This document shows, piece after piece, positions 57,194 through 64,000 of a DNA stretch of 64,000 bases (its first letter is position 1; every line of letters begins with the position of its first letter). The DNA is taken from the NCBI RefSeq assembly GCF_003201655.1, contig NZ_QJJU01000025.1:31044-95043 (forward strand), read 5' to 3'. The position numbers were made by a program, and so were the translations under genes. The notes below the pieces were generated by a model, which was given only the letters and a program-made list of their open reading frames with translations, did not search any database and had not been told where the DNA came from. This DNA is from Mycolicibacterium moriokaense (lineage in GTDB: Bacteria; Actinomycetota; Actinomycetes; Mycobacteriales; Mycobacteriaceae).

Positions 57194-57834
57194 CCGGGCA
57201 CCTTGGCCAGGATGTTCGTCATCACGATGTCGGCCACCGAGTCGGGGAATGCGCACGACGTGACCTCCACCAGGGCGACGTTCTTCACGCGGTAGTCGCG
57301 CCCGCAGCCGTTGCCGGGACGCATCTGCACCGAGTCCGGCGTCGCGCTCCACTCACCGACGAACATCGGCCCCAACGTCGTCGAGTCGCACCCGTCGATG
57401 AGCGCCACCAAGCCGTCGAACGCGCGGCGAGCAGTCGCAGGATCACGGTAGGCCGCCACGCCCTCGGAGATCAGACCGCCGCCTGGTGGATTCTGAAACG
57501 TTGTCTTGTGGAATTCCTCGACATCCCGACTGAAGGTCTGGGTCTCCTCGAATATCCATTGGCATTGGGGCGGAGTGGTTTTCGCGAGTTGATCGATGTC
57601 GACGGGAATCTTTCCGTCCATGCTCGGGATGATCGTCAGGTCGTCGCCTGCCCCGGTGATCGCCCGCATCTGCGACTGGTCCAGCATCAGCTGTTCGACA
57701 TCGACAGGCGACCGCGAGTTGTCGTCGATTCCGGGAAGCGAGCGCACTGCATGGCCACCCAGCGTCTGCGAGCACCCCGCGGTCACAAGCGCCACCACAC
57801 ACCAGACCGCCAACGGTCTGGCCGATGTGGGCAT
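57190..57834 (-). CDS. lpqA: Lipoprotein LpqA with PknH-like sensor domain
   Basis: A 214-residue lipoprotein: signal MPTSARPLAVWCVVALVTAGC with lipobox ending at Cys21. The mature domain has the four conserved Cys (PPQCQWI, IDGCDS, GNGCGRDY, VTSCAFPD) that form two disulfides in the extracellular sensor of the kinase PknH, and RDPATARRAFDGLVALIDGC is the matching helix. It presumably binds a ligand in the cell envelope; there is no kinase domain. Its place beside the MetE-like gene and ligA matches Rv3016. Confidence 0.85.
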   Translation of the reverse strand: MPTSARPLAVWCVVALVTAGCSQTLGGHAVRSLPGIDDNSRSPVDVEQLMLDQSQMRAITGAGDDLTIIPSMDGKIPVDIDQLAKTTPPQCQWIFEETQTFSRDVEEFHKTTFQNPPGGGLISEGVAAYRDPATARRAFDGLVALIDGCDSTTLGPMFVGEWSATPDSVQMRPGNGCGRDYRVKNVALVEVTSCAFPDSVADIVMTNILAKVPG

Positions 57835-57884
57835 GACGTCCCCTTCCCGGATCGAGCGTAGCCGGATCGAATACTGTTCAACGA

Positions 57885-58895
57885 GTGAGTGTTCTCGCCG
57901 CGGCGACCGGCATCGGGTCCTGGCCGGGATCGTCTCCGCGGGAAGCCGCCGAGATCGTGATCGGTGAACTGCACACGCTTCCGCACCTGGTCGAATTGCC
58001 TGCCCGCGGCGTCGGGGCCGACATGATCGGCCGGGCCGGTGCGCTGCTGGTCGGCATCGGCATCGACACCGTTCCCCGCGGTTATCGCATCGCCAACGGC
58101 CGCAGCGCCGTCATGCGCCGCGCCGCCAGCCTGCTCGACGAGGACATCGACGCACTCGAGGAGGCGTGGGAGAAGGCCGGCCTGCGCGGCGGGACGCGCA
58201 CGGTGAAGGTGCAGGCCCCGGGTCCGATCACCCTGGCCGCCCAGCTCGAGCTGCCCGGCGGCCACCGCGCGATAACCGACCCCGGCGCGGTGCGCGACCT
58301 GGCCGGGTCACTGGCCGAGGGTGTGGCCGCCCTCCGCGCACAGTTGCAGAGGCGTCTCGAAACACCGGTGGTGGTGCAGTTCGACGAGCCGTCGCTGCCT
58401 GCCGCGCTCGAGGGCAGGCTGACAGGGGTGACCAGTTTCTCGCCAGTGCACCCTGTGGACGAGTCGGTGGCGATCGGCTTGTTCGACGACTGCGTTGCGA
58501 TTGTCGGGGCCGAGGTGGTGTTGCACAGCTGTGCAGCGCGGCTACCGTGGAAGGCCCTGCAGCGCAGCAGTATTCATGCGGTGTCGGTCGACGCTTCGAC
58601 GCTTACGGCGGCCGATCTCGACGGGGTGGGGGACTTCGTGGACTCCGGCCGCACGGTGCTGCTCGGCGTCGTCCCGACGACCGCGCCGACCCCCCGGCCG
58701 TCGGCAGAGGAAATCGCCAAGGCCGCGGTCGGTGTAACCGACCGGCTTGGCTTCGCGCGGTCCGTGCTGCGGGAGCGGATCGGTATTTCGCCGGCGTGCG
58801 GGCTGGCGGGGGCCACTCCGCAGTGGGCTCGCACCGCCATCGAGTCGGCGCAGACGGCGGCAGACGCGTTCGCCGAGGACCCTGACGCGATCTAG
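57885..58895 (+). CDS. MetE C-terminal-like (cobalamin-independent methionine synthase fold) protein (Rv3015c type)
   Basis: A 336-residue TIM-barrel protein homologous to only the catalytic half of MetE. Zinc-site candidates remain: VVLHSCAARLPW near 210 gives His-x-Cys, and SPACGLAGATPQWA near 305 the distant Cys. The N-terminal half of MetE, which helps bind folate, is absent, so the methyl donor and acceptor are uncertain; related core enzymes use methylcobalamin or small thiols. GTG start with -10 TACTGT ending 7 nt upstream (leaderless). Divergent from lpqA. Confidence 0.85.
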   Translation: MSVLAAATGIGSWPGSSPREAAEIVIGELHTLPHLVELPARGVGADMIGRAGALLVGIGIDTVPRGYRIANGRSAVMRRAASLLDEDIDALEEAWEKAGLRGGTRTVKVQAPGPITLAAQLELPGGHRAITDPGAVRDLAGSLAEGVAALRAQLQRRLETPVVVQFDEPSLPAALEGRLTGVTSFSPVHPVDESVAIGLFDDCVAIVGAEVVLHSCAARLPWKALQRSSIHAVSVDASTLTAADLDGVGDFVDSGRTVLLGVVPTTAPTPRPSAEEIAKAAVGVTDRLGFARSVLRERIGISPACGLAGATPQWARTAIESAQTAADAFAEDPDAI

Positions 58896-59047
58896 TCACG
58901 CCAGGCCGCGCGTTTTTCGAGGAGAATTGACGCTCGTCTTCACAATTTGCGCGCGTTCTGTCAAGCGGTCGGTGGGCACGGCCTCGGCATGCAACAATGC
59001 TGTCCGAGTGTCCTCGGCGGGTCTTCGCCACTTGTGGGAGAGGAACT

Positions 59048-59695
59048 GTGGCCCAAGCCAACCTTCGCGTCGCGGCAGGTGTCGGTGTCGCTGCTGCGTT
59101 TTTGCTGGCAGTAGGACCAAGTGCGGCAGTGGCGATCGCCGACCCAGGTGGTTCACACTCCGGTCGCTCGGATAAGCACGACAGTTCAGATTCGCGCGGC
59201 GGCTCGGACTGGAGCAAAGACAACGTCACCAGCAGCATCCGCGGTAGCCAGAAGTCCAGCGTCACTGCCGACAGCCCACGGACGAAAGTTGGGTCCGGCC
59301 GCGATGCGGGCACTTCCGTCCAGCGGTCCGGCCCCGATTTCAGCCCTGACCCTGCGGGGTCGTTCCAGCCGCCGAAGGTGACGTTCGGCGACGGGCGATC
59401 CCCGGGCGTGCAGGCCACCGATCCCGAACCGCGCTGGCGGGGCGGCGGCGCGGAACCCGCACCACCTCCGCCGCCACCGGCAACCGAGGTGGTCGACATT
59501 GCGCCTCCACCGAGCACCAATCGCACTCCCAAACCGCCCGTCATCCGGCAATTGATCGTGGCGCCCGCGGCCGAACTGACCGATCCATTGTGGGGCGTCG
59601 CCGGCCTGCTGCTGATACCCGCTGCGGGCGCGATCCTCGGCTACCGGCAGGCGCGCGGGGCGCATGCGGCTGCGGAACTAGGTCGTCACCCGTAG
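59048..59695 (+). CDS. Exported Ser/Pro-rich protein with C-terminal membrane anchor
   Basis: A 215-residue low-complexity protein, family unknown. The signal peptide VAQANLRVAAGVGVAAAFLL ends near AIADP; then a long disordered region rich in Ser, Asp, Gly and Pro, with a proline run (EPAPPPPPPATE) near 138; and a C-terminal hydrophobic stretch (LWGVAGLLLIPAAGAILGY) followed by a basic tail. The layout suggests a wall-spanning, membrane-anchored protein. GTG at 59048 follows GAGAGG by 4 nt, preferred over an upstream frame lacking a signal peptide. Its 3' end overlaps the convergent acyl-CoA ligase gene by 18 bp. Confidence 0.75.
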   Translation: MAQANLRVAAGVGVAAAFLLAVGPSAAVAIADPGGSHSGRSDKHDSSDSRGGSDWSKDNVTSSIRGSQKSSVTADSPRTKVGSGRDAGTSVQRSGPDFSPDPAGSFQPPKVTFGDGRSPGVQATDPEPRWRGGGAEPAPPPPPPATEVVDIAPPPSTNRTPKPPVIRQLIVAPAAELTDPLWGVAGLLLIPAAGAILGYRQARGAHAAAELGRHP

Positions 59696-61288
59696 GTCCT
59701 TGCGCAGGATCTTGCCCGACGCCGACTTCGGGATCGCGTCGATGAATGCCACCTGACGCACCTTCTTGTACGGCGCGACCTGACCGGCGACGAACTCCAT
59801 CACCTCAGCCTCGGTCAGGTCGGCACCAGACTGCTTGACCACGAAGGCCTTTGGCACCTCTTCGCCTTCGGCGTCGTTGACACCGATGACGGCGGCGTCT
59901 GCGATCGCCGGGTGGCTGAGCAGTACCGCCTCGAGTTCGGCGGGCGGCACCTGGTAGCCCTTGTACTTGATCAGCTCCTTGAGCCTGTCGACGATGTACA
60001 CACATCCGCAGGCGTCGACCTGCGCCAAATCCCCTGTGTGAAGCCAGCCGTCGTCGTCGATGGTCTCTGCGGTGGCCTGGTCGTTGCCGAGGTATCCGGC
60101 CATCACGTTGGGGCCCTTGAACCACAGTTCTCCGGTCTCGCTGAGACCCTCTGCGGGAACGTCGATTTCGTCACCGGTGTCGGGATGGATGAGTTTGGAG
60201 GCAGCGTTGGACACCGTCCACCCGACCGAGCTCAGCGGTGCAACCGTCCCCATGTTTCGCACACCTCCGTCGAACGGTGTGATGTGGCTGACCGGGCTCA
60301 GCTCGCTCATCCCGTAGCCCTGCACAACCCGGCACCCCAGCCGTTCGGCGACGGCGTGGCCGAGGTCCGCGTCGAGCGGGGCGGCGCCCGACATGACCGT
60401 GTTCAGCGACGACAGGTCGTACTCGTCGATCAGCGGGTGCTTCGCGAGCGCGACTGCGACCGGCGGAGCGATGAACGCGATCGTGCACTTGTGATCCTGG
60501 ATGTTGCCAAGGAACTCGCCGAGGTCGAAGCTCGGCATGACCACCAGCCGTGCCCGCGCGTGCAGGGCTGCGTTGAGCAGCACCGTCATTCCGTAGATGT
60601 GAAAGAACGGCAGCACGGCGAGGATCACGTCGTCGGCAACCATCCCGTGCAGCGGCCGGATCTGCGCGACGTTGGCCACCAGGTTGCGGTGGGTCAGCAT
60701 GACGCCCTTGGGATTGCCGGTGGTGCCGGAGCTGTACGGCAGCGCGGCCAGATGTGCGGATGGGGCGAAGCTCACCTCGGGTGCTGGTGTTCCCTTGGCC
60801 ATCAGGTCGGCGGCGTTGGGGTGTCCGGTTGCGTCCTGCCCCTCGCCGTCGAGCACCACCAGGTCTGCATCCGAGATGCCAGCGGCCGCTGCGCCTTCCT
60901 GGGCCTGGGCCAGCAGCGCTGTGACAGTGACCAGCAACTTCGCCTTCGAATCGGTCAGCTGCTTGGCGATGTCCTTGGCGGTGAACAGCGCGTTGATGGT
61001 GGTGGCCGTCGCACCCGACCGCAGGATGCCGTGGAACGCGACCGCAAAACCCGAACTGTTCGGTGACAGCAGGCCGACCACGTCGCCGACACCGATGCCG
61101 CGGTCTGCCAGCGCGCCGGCGAATGCGTCGATGCGCCCGACCATCTCGCGGTAGGTGGTCTCCCTGCCGGACTTCGAGTCGACGAGCGCGACCCGGTCGA
61201 GGTCGGCGTCGTCGATGTCAGCGAACAGGAAGTCGTAGACGCCGGTGGACGGGATGTCGACTTCGGGGAAAGGACTCGCGAAACTCAT
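59678..61288 (-). CDS. Acyl-CoA ligase, 4-coumarate:CoA ligase/FadD-like
   Basis: A 536-residue adenylate-forming enzyme. LPYSSGTTGNPKGVMLTH near residues 183-200 is the P-loop (A3), GYGMSELSPVSH near 320 is A5, GELWFKGPN and TGDLAQVDACG near 385-415 are A6-A7, KYKGYQVPPAELE near 435 is A8, and the catalytic Lys is in PKSASGKILRKDLR at the C-terminus. It activates a carboxylate as acyl-AMP and transfers it to CoA; the 4CL-like branch prefers aromatic or medium acyl acids. The ATG is 18 nt downstream, on the same strand, of the MmcQ gene. Confidence 0.88.
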   Translation of the reverse strand: MSFASPFPEVDIPSTGVYDFLFADIDDADLDRVALVDSKSGRETTYREMVGRIDAFAGALADRGIGVGDVVGLLSPNSSGFAVAFHGILRSGATATTINALFTAKDIAKQLTDSKAKLLVTVTALLAQAQEGAAAAGISDADLVVLDGEGQDATGHPNAADLMAKGTPAPEVSFAPSAHLAALPYSSGTTGNPKGVMLTHRNLVANVAQIRPLHGMVADDVILAVLPFFHIYGMTVLLNAALHARARLVVMPSFDLGEFLGNIQDHKCTIAFIAPPVAVALAKHPLIDEYDLSSLNTVMSGAAPLDADLGHAVAERLGCRVVQGYGMSELSPVSHITPFDGGVRNMGTVAPLSSVGWTVSNAASKLIHPDTGDEIDVPAEGLSETGELWFKGPNVMAGYLGNDQATAETIDDDGWLHTGDLAQVDACGCVYIVDRLKELIKYKGYQVPPAELEAVLLSHPAIADAAVIGVNDAEGEEVPKAFVVKQSGADLTEAEVMEFVAGQVAPYKKVRQVAFIDAIPKSASGKILRKDLRVTT

Positions 61289-61306
61289 GTCGCCTCCAGA
61301 TCAGGG

Positions 61307-61711
61307 TCAAACTTCATCGAGCTGCTTGATGAGCTTCTTCGGTGCGATCATCCGGAACGATGCGTCGATCAGCTCGCGCACCTCGTCCCAGTCCACCTTC
61401 TTGCGAGCCGTGAAGTCCAGCCCGAGCCACCCGAACGGCCCCATGTAGGCGGGGAAGAAGAAGCGGGTGTCTTGCTCGAGGGCCTTGCGATCGCTCTCGT
61501 CGACCTTGATCAGGATCGAGTAGGGGTAGGGGGTGTACTCGCCCTTGATGTCCGTCTTGGCGTTGCCGCCGTACATGACAAACATCTTCGGTGCGCAGAA
61601 CACCGGCCTGCCCCAAGAGATCTTCTCGAAAGCCGTAGGGAAGCCCAGGCAGATCTTGCGCACTTCGGCCAGCCCGAGGTCGTCGTCGCGGAACATGATC
61701 GGGTGCGGCAT
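61307..61711 (-). CDS. MmcQ/YjbR family protein
   Basis: A 134-residue MmcQ/YjbR-like protein: LAEVRKICLGFPTAFEKISWGRPVF is the N-terminal family block, and YMGPFGWLGLDFTARKKVDWDEVRELIDASFRMIAPKK the C-terminal one in two parts. The fold is a double-wing DNA-binding-like motif, yet function remains unproven. Divergent from ligA across 56 bp and followed by the acyl-CoA ligase gene after 18 bp, so these two may form an operon. Confidence 0.85.
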   Translation of the reverse strand: MPHPIMFRDDDLGLAEVRKICLGFPTAFEKISWGRPVFCAPKMFVMYGGNAKTDIKGEYTPYPYSILIKVDESDRKALEQDTRFFFPAYMGPFGWLGLDFTARKKVDWDEVRELIDASFRMIAPKKLIKQLDEV

Positions 61712-61767
61712 GGTGTCAGGCTAGCGGCTGGCGATTCCGTGTCGGGTCACTCGGTTAGCCTGCGAGG

Positions 61768-63864
61768 GTGAGCCCGAAGAAACCGGAAACTGCGCTGGCC
61801 GAACAGGTTGAAGAGGCCCCCGACGCCGGCCTGCGTCGCCGCTGGCAGGAGCTCGCCGAGGAGGTGCGCGGACACCAGTTCCGCTACTACGTGCGGGACG
61901 CGCCGATCGTCTCCGATGCCGAATTCGACAAGCTGCTTCGCGAGCTGCAGGCGCTCGAAGACGACCATCCCGAGCTGCGGACCCCTGACTCACCGACACA
62001 GCTGGTCGGCGGCGCCGGTTTCGCCACCGACTTCACCTCCGCCGACCACCTCGAGCGGATGCTGAGCCTGGACAACGTGTTCACACCGGACGAGCTGGCA
62101 GCATGGGCCGCACGGATCAACGGTGAGATCGGGGATGACGCGCGCTACCTGTGCGAGCTGAAGATCGACGGCGTGGCGCTGGCGCTGGTGTACCGCGACG
62201 GTCGGCTCGTGCGCGGGGCAACCAGGGGCGACGGCCGCACCGGTGAGGACGTCACGCTCAACGCCCGCACCATCGAGGACATCCCCGAGAAGCTCACCGC
62301 GTCCAAGGAGTTTCCGGTTCCTCGGGTGCTCGAGGTGCGCGGTGAGGTGTTCTTCCGGGTCGCGGACTTCGAGGACCTCAACGCCGGCCTGGTTGCCGAG
62401 GGCAAGCCGCCGTTCGCGAACCCGCGCAACAGCGCGGCGGGCTCGCTGCGGCAGAAGAACCCTGCCATCACCGCCCGCCGCAAGCTGAGGATGATCTGCC
62501 ATGGCCTCGGCCACGCAGAGGGCTTCAGCCCGAAGACTCTGCACGATGCCTACCGGGCGCTGAAGGCGTGGGGCCTGCCGGTGTCCGAGCACACCGCCCA
62601 GGTGAAGGGCATGGACGCGGTCACCGAACGCATCGCGTACTGGGGCGAACACCGACACGACGTCGAACACGAAATCGACGGTGTGGTCGTCAAAGTCGAC
62701 GACGTCGCGCTTCAACGGCGGCTCGGTTCGACATCGCGGGCGCCGCGCTGGGCCATCGCCTACAAGTACCCGCCCGAAGAGGCAACCACCAAGCTGCTGG
62801 ACATCAAGGTGAACGTGGGACGCACCGGCAGGGTGACACCGTTCGCCTTCATGGAGCCGGTCAAGGTCGCGGGCTCCACCGTCAGCCAGGCGACTCTCCA
62901 CAACGCCTCGGAGGTCAAGCGCAAGGGTGTGCTCATCGGCGACACCGTGGTCATCCGTAAGGCCGGCGACGTGATCCCCGAAGTGCTGGGCCCAGTAGTG
63001 GACCTGCGCGACGGCTCCGAACGCGAATTCGAAATGCCCACAACGTGTCCCGAGTGCCGCACCACACTCGCCCCCGCCAAGGAGGGCGACGCCGACATCC
63101 GCTGCCCCAACACACGGTCATGCCCGGCACAGTTGCGGGAGAGGGTTTTTCACGTCGCAGGGCGTGGCGCGTTCGACATCGAGGGCTTGGGTTACGAAGC
63201 CGCGGCCGCGCTATTGCAGGCCAACGTCATCACCGACGAGGGTGACCTGTTCGGCATCACTGAGGACGATCTGTTGCGCACCGATCTGTTCACCGTCAAG
63301 GGCGGCGAGCTGTCGGCGAACGGCAGGCGCCTGCTGGCCAATCTGGGCAAGGCGAAGGCGCAACCGCTGTGGCGGGTGCTCGTTGCGCTGTCGATCCGCC
63401 ACGTGGGGCCGACGGCCGCAAGGGCGCTGGCCACCGAGTACGGCAGCCTGGACGCGATCATGGCCGCCTCTGAGCAGCAGCTGGCCGTCGTCGAGGGGGT
63501 CGGGCCGACCATCGCCGCCGCGGTCATCGAGTGGTTCACCGTCGATTGGCACCGGGCGATCGTCGACAAGTGGCGTGCGGCCGGGGTGCGGATGGCCGAC
63601 GAGCGCGACACCAGCATTGAACGCACGCTCGAGGGTCTGTCGATCGTTGTCACCGGATCTCTGCCCGGGTTCTCCCGCGATGACGCAAAGGAGGCGATCG
63701 TCGCGCGGGGCGGCAAGGCGGCCAGTTCGGTGTCGAAGAAGACCGCCTATGTGGTGGCCGGTGACTCGCCGGGTTCGAAGTACGACAAGGCCGTCGAACT
63801 CGGTGTGCCGATTCTCGACGAGGACGGCTTCCGCCGACTGCTGGACAACGGCCCCAATGGCTGA
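61768..63864 (+). CDS. ligA: NAD-dependent DNA ligase LigA
   Basis: A 698-residue replicative ligase. Domain Ia (YYVRDAPIVSDAEFDKLLRELQ near 42) binds the nicotinamide end of NAD; the adenylated Lys is in CELKIDGVALAL near 130; the OB fold follows; the zinc finger has Cys pairs at CPEC near 427 and CPNTRSCPA near 445; the helix-hairpin-helix region (VGPTIAAAVIEW) and a C-terminal BRCT domain (LEGLSIVVTGSLPGFSRDD to the end) complete it. GTG start, with -10 TAGCCT ending 6 nt upstream, indicates a leaderless message. Confidence 0.96.
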   Translation: MSPKKPETALAEQVEEAPDAGLRRRWQELAEEVRGHQFRYYVRDAPIVSDAEFDKLLRELQALEDDHPELRTPDSPTQLVGGAGFATDFTSADHLERMLSLDNVFTPDELAAWAARINGEIGDDARYLCELKIDGVALALVYRDGRLVRGATRGDGRTGEDVTLNARTIEDIPEKLTASKEFPVPRVLEVRGEVFFRVADFEDLNAGLVAEGKPPFANPRNSAAGSLRQKNPAITARRKLRMICHGLGHAEGFSPKTLHDAYRALKAWGLPVSEHTAQVKGMDAVTERIAYWGEHRHDVEHEIDGVVVKVDDVALQRRLGSTSRAPRWAIAYKYPPEEATTKLLDIKVNVGRTGRVTPFAFMEPVKVAGSTVSQATLHNASEVKRKGVLIGDTVVIRKAGDVIPEVLGPVVDLRDGSEREFEMPTTCPECRTTLAPAKEGDADIRCPNTRSCPAQLRERVFHVAGRGAFDIEGLGYEAAAALLQANVITDEGDLFGITEDDLLRTDLFTVKGGELSANGRRLLANLGKAKAQPLWRVLVALSIRHVGPTAARALATEYGSLDAIMAASEQQLAVVEGVGPTIAAAVIEWFTVDWHRAIVDKWRAAGVRMADERDTSIERTLEGLSIVVTGSLPGFSRDDAKEAIVARGGKAASSVSKKTAYVVAGDSPGSKYDKAVELGVPILDEDGFRRLLDNGPNG

Positions 63865-63874
63865 CTAGTTCACG

Positions 63875-63911
63875 CCCAAACGGACGTTTCGGCGCAAAAG
63901 TGCGACTTGGG
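63875..63911. terminator. Hairpin after ligA, same family as after nrdF
   Basis: CCCAA (63875-63879) and TTGGG (63907-63911) enclose GCGCAAAAGTGCGA, close to the loop of the nrdF hairpin. The stem is shorter than its relatives, and the right flank runs into a probable IS end 10 bp later. Confidence 0.5.
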
Positions 63912-63920
63912 TTCAGAGGG

Positions 63921-64000
63921 TGGTTGCAACACTTCAGTTTAGGGAGTGTTGATGGGCCGTCCTGGTTCGTTGAATTGTGTGCAGCGTCGGTTCTGGGAGT
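63921..64000 (+). mobile_element. Left end of a probable IS30-like insertion sequence
   Basis: TGGTTGCAACACTT beginning near 63921 looks like an IS30-type terminal repeat. CAACACT (63927-63933) and AGTGTTG (63945-63951) form a perfect hairpin just before the transposase ATG that masks its ribosome site, a known device limiting read-through expression. The element continues past the window edge, so its length and right end cannot be checked. Confidence 0.5.
63952..64000 (+). CDS. Start of a probable IS30-like transposase (truncated by window edge)
   Basis: Only 16 codons are present: MGRPGSLNCVQRRFWE. The basic start followed by an aromatic RFWE helix resembles the N-terminal HTH of actinobacterial IS30-family transposases as I remember them. 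GGGAG lies 5 nt upstream inside the hairpin loop. The identification rests on few residues. Confidence 0.45.
   Translation, partial: MGRPGSLNCVQRRFWE

Noticed and set aside
1..64000. CRISPR array, prophage or defence island
   Set aside because: No regularly spaced repeats, phage structural genes, cas genes or restriction genes were seen; the only mobile DNA is the IS end at the right edge.

Overview
The window is a gene-dense, high-GC actinobacterial chromosome segment, almost certainly from a mycobacterium and most likely a rapid grower (Mycolicibacterium type). The evidence is the recognisable gene order: from about 10 kb to the right end the genes follow, from memory of M. tuberculosis H37Rv, the block Rv3059 (cyp136) down to Rv3014c (ligA). 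This includes nrdHIE/nrdF2, adhC, fecB, ctaD, serB2, the Rv3041c-Rv3034c run, the Rv3032-Rv3030 polysaccharide genes, fixAB, iscS, mnmA and lpqA. No search was run, so orthology rests on recalled synteny, motifs and lengths.

Layout. 0-10 kb is accessory metabolism: a membrane molybdopterin oxidoreductase cut by the left edge, an SDR, a PoxB-type pyruvate:quinone oxidoreductase, an unusual two-domain zinc-peptidase lipoprotein, a relic of a flavin monooxygenase, a methyltransferase, an APH-like kinase, TauE/SafE, SRPBCC and a DnaQ-like exonuclease. It ends with a stand-alone LeuA regulatory domain behind a leuA-like attenuator. 10-15.6 kb: cyp136 with divergent TetR-SDR, then TetR-dinB2 divergent from an FMN reductase. 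15.6-25.4 kb: the class Ib ribonucleotide reductase genes nrdH-nrdI-nrdE and, separately, nrdF, both preceded by similar candidate NrdR boxes; between them lie a small cysteine-containing exported protein, a geranylgeranyl-reductase-like flavoprotein, TetR, a hypothetical protein and a Baeyer-Villiger-type monooxygenase. 25.4-31.7 kb: an RHH-VOC-methyltransferase mini-operon, an APC permease, a DUF3349 protein, adhC and fecB-YciI. 31.8-37.9 kb: ctaD-serB2, then a MocR regulator divergent from a 50-codon ORF and yczE. 37.9-45.3 kb: ABC ATPase-NUDIX-EchA-methyltransferase-THUMP-like, a secreted DUF3298 protein, a beta-propeller lipoprotein and an acyltransferase. 45.4-51.1 kb: MFS-ArsR, then a coupled methyltransferase-GH57-GT4 operon for methylglucose lipopolysaccharide or glucan. 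51.2-59.7 kb: ETF (fixAB), an OlsB/OlsA-like acyltransferase pair, iscS-mnmA, lpqA, a MetE-like protein and an exported proline-rich protein. 59.7-64 kb: an acyl-CoA ligase, an MmcQ/YjbR protein, ligA, and the left end of a probable IS30-like element running off the right edge.

Regulation visible in sequence: many genes have a TANNNT -10 hexamer 6-7 nt before the start codon (leaderless transcripts); stop/start overlaps of ATGA or GTGA type couple most operons; and long inverted repeats, several sharing sequence, close transcription units, mostly between convergent genes. No tRNA, rRNA or CRISPR array was seen.
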